From assembly GCF_026914265.1 (NCBI RefSeq), contig NC_069136.1, positions 48,530,381-48,594,380 on the forward strand: a DNA stretch of 64,000 nt, read 5' to 3'. Position numbers and translations under genes: made by a program. The stretch comes from Mya arenaria (Eukaryota > Mollusca > Bivalvia > Myida > Myidae). Positions within the stretch are counted from its first letter, which is position 1, and every line of letters begins with the position of its first letter. This document shows positions 62,146 through 64,000 of the stretch, one piece after another. The notes under the pieces are model-generated. The model did not search any database. It was given only the letters and a program-made list of their open reading frames with translations, and was not told where the DNA came from.

Positions 62146-63212
62146 ATGCTTTTTAAAACAATATGCATCGTCTGCAAACTTTATAGGCTATTCAGTCAGC
62201 AATTACCACCTGTCATCAACTGCACAGTGGAGCGAAGTAGGCATGTGCTCTATGAAATCTTTGAAAACCTTGTTCTCCTAGGAAAGCATTTAGCAATGCT
62301 GTTAGAGGACATACTCAGGAAAGAATTAATCGTATAGCAACTATATCTGAATACAATGAATGAAGAATATGTGGCAGATCACCTTGCAAATGCCCAATCA
62401 AACGCTAAGTACACATCGCCGGATATTCAAAACAAACTTTTGGTTATCTTCGCTGATCAGGTTGTCAGCACAATCATATATCTAACGGTAAACTGTCCGG
62501 TTTCTTTTTTATTGTGGCTGATGAGGCAATTGACTGTTCAGCAAACAAACAACTTTCTGTGTGCATGCGTTTTGTTTCAGAATTAAAACAGAAGCATGCC
62601 GTTCGTAAACAGGTTAGGGTTTGCAACTTGTAAGTCTAAAAAAGGGAGTATACTTGGCACATGGCATTCTCAAATATCTGCTAGGCACTGGTTTCGATAT
62701 TAAGATTCTGGGCCAGTGTTATGATGGCGCAGGAAACATGGCGGGCAAGTACAATGGTTTAGGAACTTATCCGTGCAAAAGTACCACTCACTAACTACAC
62801 CCATTGTAAGAGACATTGCCTAAAATTGATATTGGTCCACAGCTCCAAACTTCCATGGGTCAGCACCATGAAATCTACAGTACAGGATATCGCCTTTGCA
62901 TTTAACTATTCTGTAAAACGTCTCACACCATTTGCAGATGAACTGTCAGAAGACGTAAAGAAAGAAGAAACCATGCAAGCGGTGGAAGGTTGGGAAAAGT
63001 TGAAGACATTGTGTGAAACTAAGTTGATGAGCAGGGCAGATGCGCTTCACACAGTAAAGAATGCTTGCCGCATTGTCGTCCATACGCTCGAGAATCTTCA
63101 AGAAAATGGTGACGTCAAAGCCGGCGATCACCTCAACGCTAAACAGCAGTTCCAGTTTATTGTGACTCTGGTAGCAACAGAGCATATCTTGAACCCAGCA
63201 GTACTTCAATAA
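62146..63212 (+). pseudogene. Decayed hAT-type transposase (DUF4371 / ZMYM1-like)
   Basis: Consecutive fragments follow the family order but change frame. First comes LLGKHLAML, then a stop at 62335, then HLANAQSNAKYTSPDIQNKL. After a frame change in the T-run near 62505 comes FFIVADEAIDCSANKQLSVC (the catalytic-core D-E-x-x-D region), then LLGTGFDIKILGQCYDGAGN, then a final frame from 62826. That last frame holds KLPWVSTMKS and LCETKLMSRADAL, where family members usually have TRW-S-R. The C-terminal dimerisation part is absent after the stop at 63212. Domesticated use is unlikely given the stops and shifts. No terminal inverted repeats were found. Confidence 0.8.
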
Positions 63213-64000
63213 TATGTTATATACTCATAACTGCATGCGACTTAAGTTAATATGAAATAATATAACGTTTTTTAAGGTAAAACACACAACAAAAACATAA
63301 ATGAATAATAGCTAATGATATTGATAATTTATCTCAGCAAACAACGTCAGACTGATTTCATATAAAATAATTTAATATTAAAAGTAATTCATCGGTTAAA
63401 AAGTGTATGTCTGTTTTTCTTTTCATTTTTATCCAGTGCAGTTGTGCATACACATAGTATTTACATATCTCATATACAATTAGGTTGACATGGATCTGTT
63501 GGAGGCAATCGAACAAAAGAAAGTAGTCATGCGGGCATAAAGAGCTGAGAGGGATGACGCCCTTGTATGGGATGCCCTTTAGCAGGAAGCTGTGACATAA
63601 GCTGACGAGTTCCAGGTACATGTGTAAACAAATTTATTGTATTTGTATTTGAATTTTGATTTTCTGTAGTTGCCGGTAAATATATTTATTGATCCACTGG
63701 TGGATTGAAAAATGTCCAACTCAACGGAACAAAAAAGACAAAACATTTTTCAACAGTTCGAAATGCATCGTGTTTTACGCCAGACCGCAGACCGATAATT
63801 AAAAATACAAAAACAGTTTAATTGTGATAGCTGCTCGGATATTTGTATATGAATGAGATATTCAAATATACGCAGCAAAATTAGGTATTTCACATTCCTT
63901 TACAGAATGCACTAAAAGCTTTAATCGATTCAGCAATTAACAAAATTAATGTCGATTCATTGTTTTTTTGTTTTTTTACCTAGATTGACCCATTAGTGAC
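63213..64000. other. AT-rich DNA to the window end
   Basis: No exon, array or TIR was recognised. It may contain the eroded 3' part of the hAT element. Confidence 0.4.

Overview
This window looks like an AT-rich eukaryotic genome, most likely a marine invertebrate and probably a bivalve mollusc. The evidence is GT-AG introns, short exons separated by repeat-filled introns, many TIR-flanked DNA elements, tRNA-derived SINEs, a non-LTR retrotransposon tail and long minisatellites. The taxon is an inference; no marker gene proves it. Almost all long open frames are non-coding. The genes below were built by joining exons through splice sites and checking that reading phase is kept at every junction.

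Layout. 1-7290: repeat-rich flank. It holds a large inverted repeat (1-2375), a 545-bp tandem duplication full of GTACGG palindromes (4140-5400) and about 52 copies of a 36-bp minisatellite (5400-7290). 7457-9688 (+): a five-exon gene for an unfamiliar secreted protein with an acidic Asp/Pro-rich N-terminal half and a strongly basic C-terminal end. About 10725-19080 and 31905-42480: two copies of one duplicated segment. Each copy carries an intact eight-coding-exon gene on the minus strand for a zona pellucida (ZP) domain protein of 350 residues (signal peptide, ten-cysteine ZP module, RKKR cleavage site, transmembrane helix, short tail). Promoter, 5' noncoding exon and 3' flank were copied too. 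The two proteins differ at only about eight residues, while the introns have diverged and filled with different mobile elements.

Between and after the ZP genes lie mobile DNA and satellites. These include a TIR element with a SINE nested in it (20137-21938), a 35-bp satellite (23180-23715), a LINE 3' end (26846-27345), a degenerate ~175-bp satellite (31010-31620), a 2.5-kb element with GTATA target duplications (45854-48361) and a doubly nested palindrome built from minisatellite blocks (49536-51269). A TTAA-ended palindromic MITE occurs six times. 55191-58806 (-): six exons of a gene whose 5' end was not found; it encodes two copies of an unidentified GGL-Y-IR-W domain and a C-terminal PAN/apple-like domain. 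62146-63212 (+): a decayed hAT-type (DUF4371/ZMYM1-like) transposase.

Functional reading: all four host genes encode secreted or cell-surface proteins. The ZP pair should form extracellular filaments or coats after furin-type cleavage. Nothing in the sequence ties the other two genes to them.
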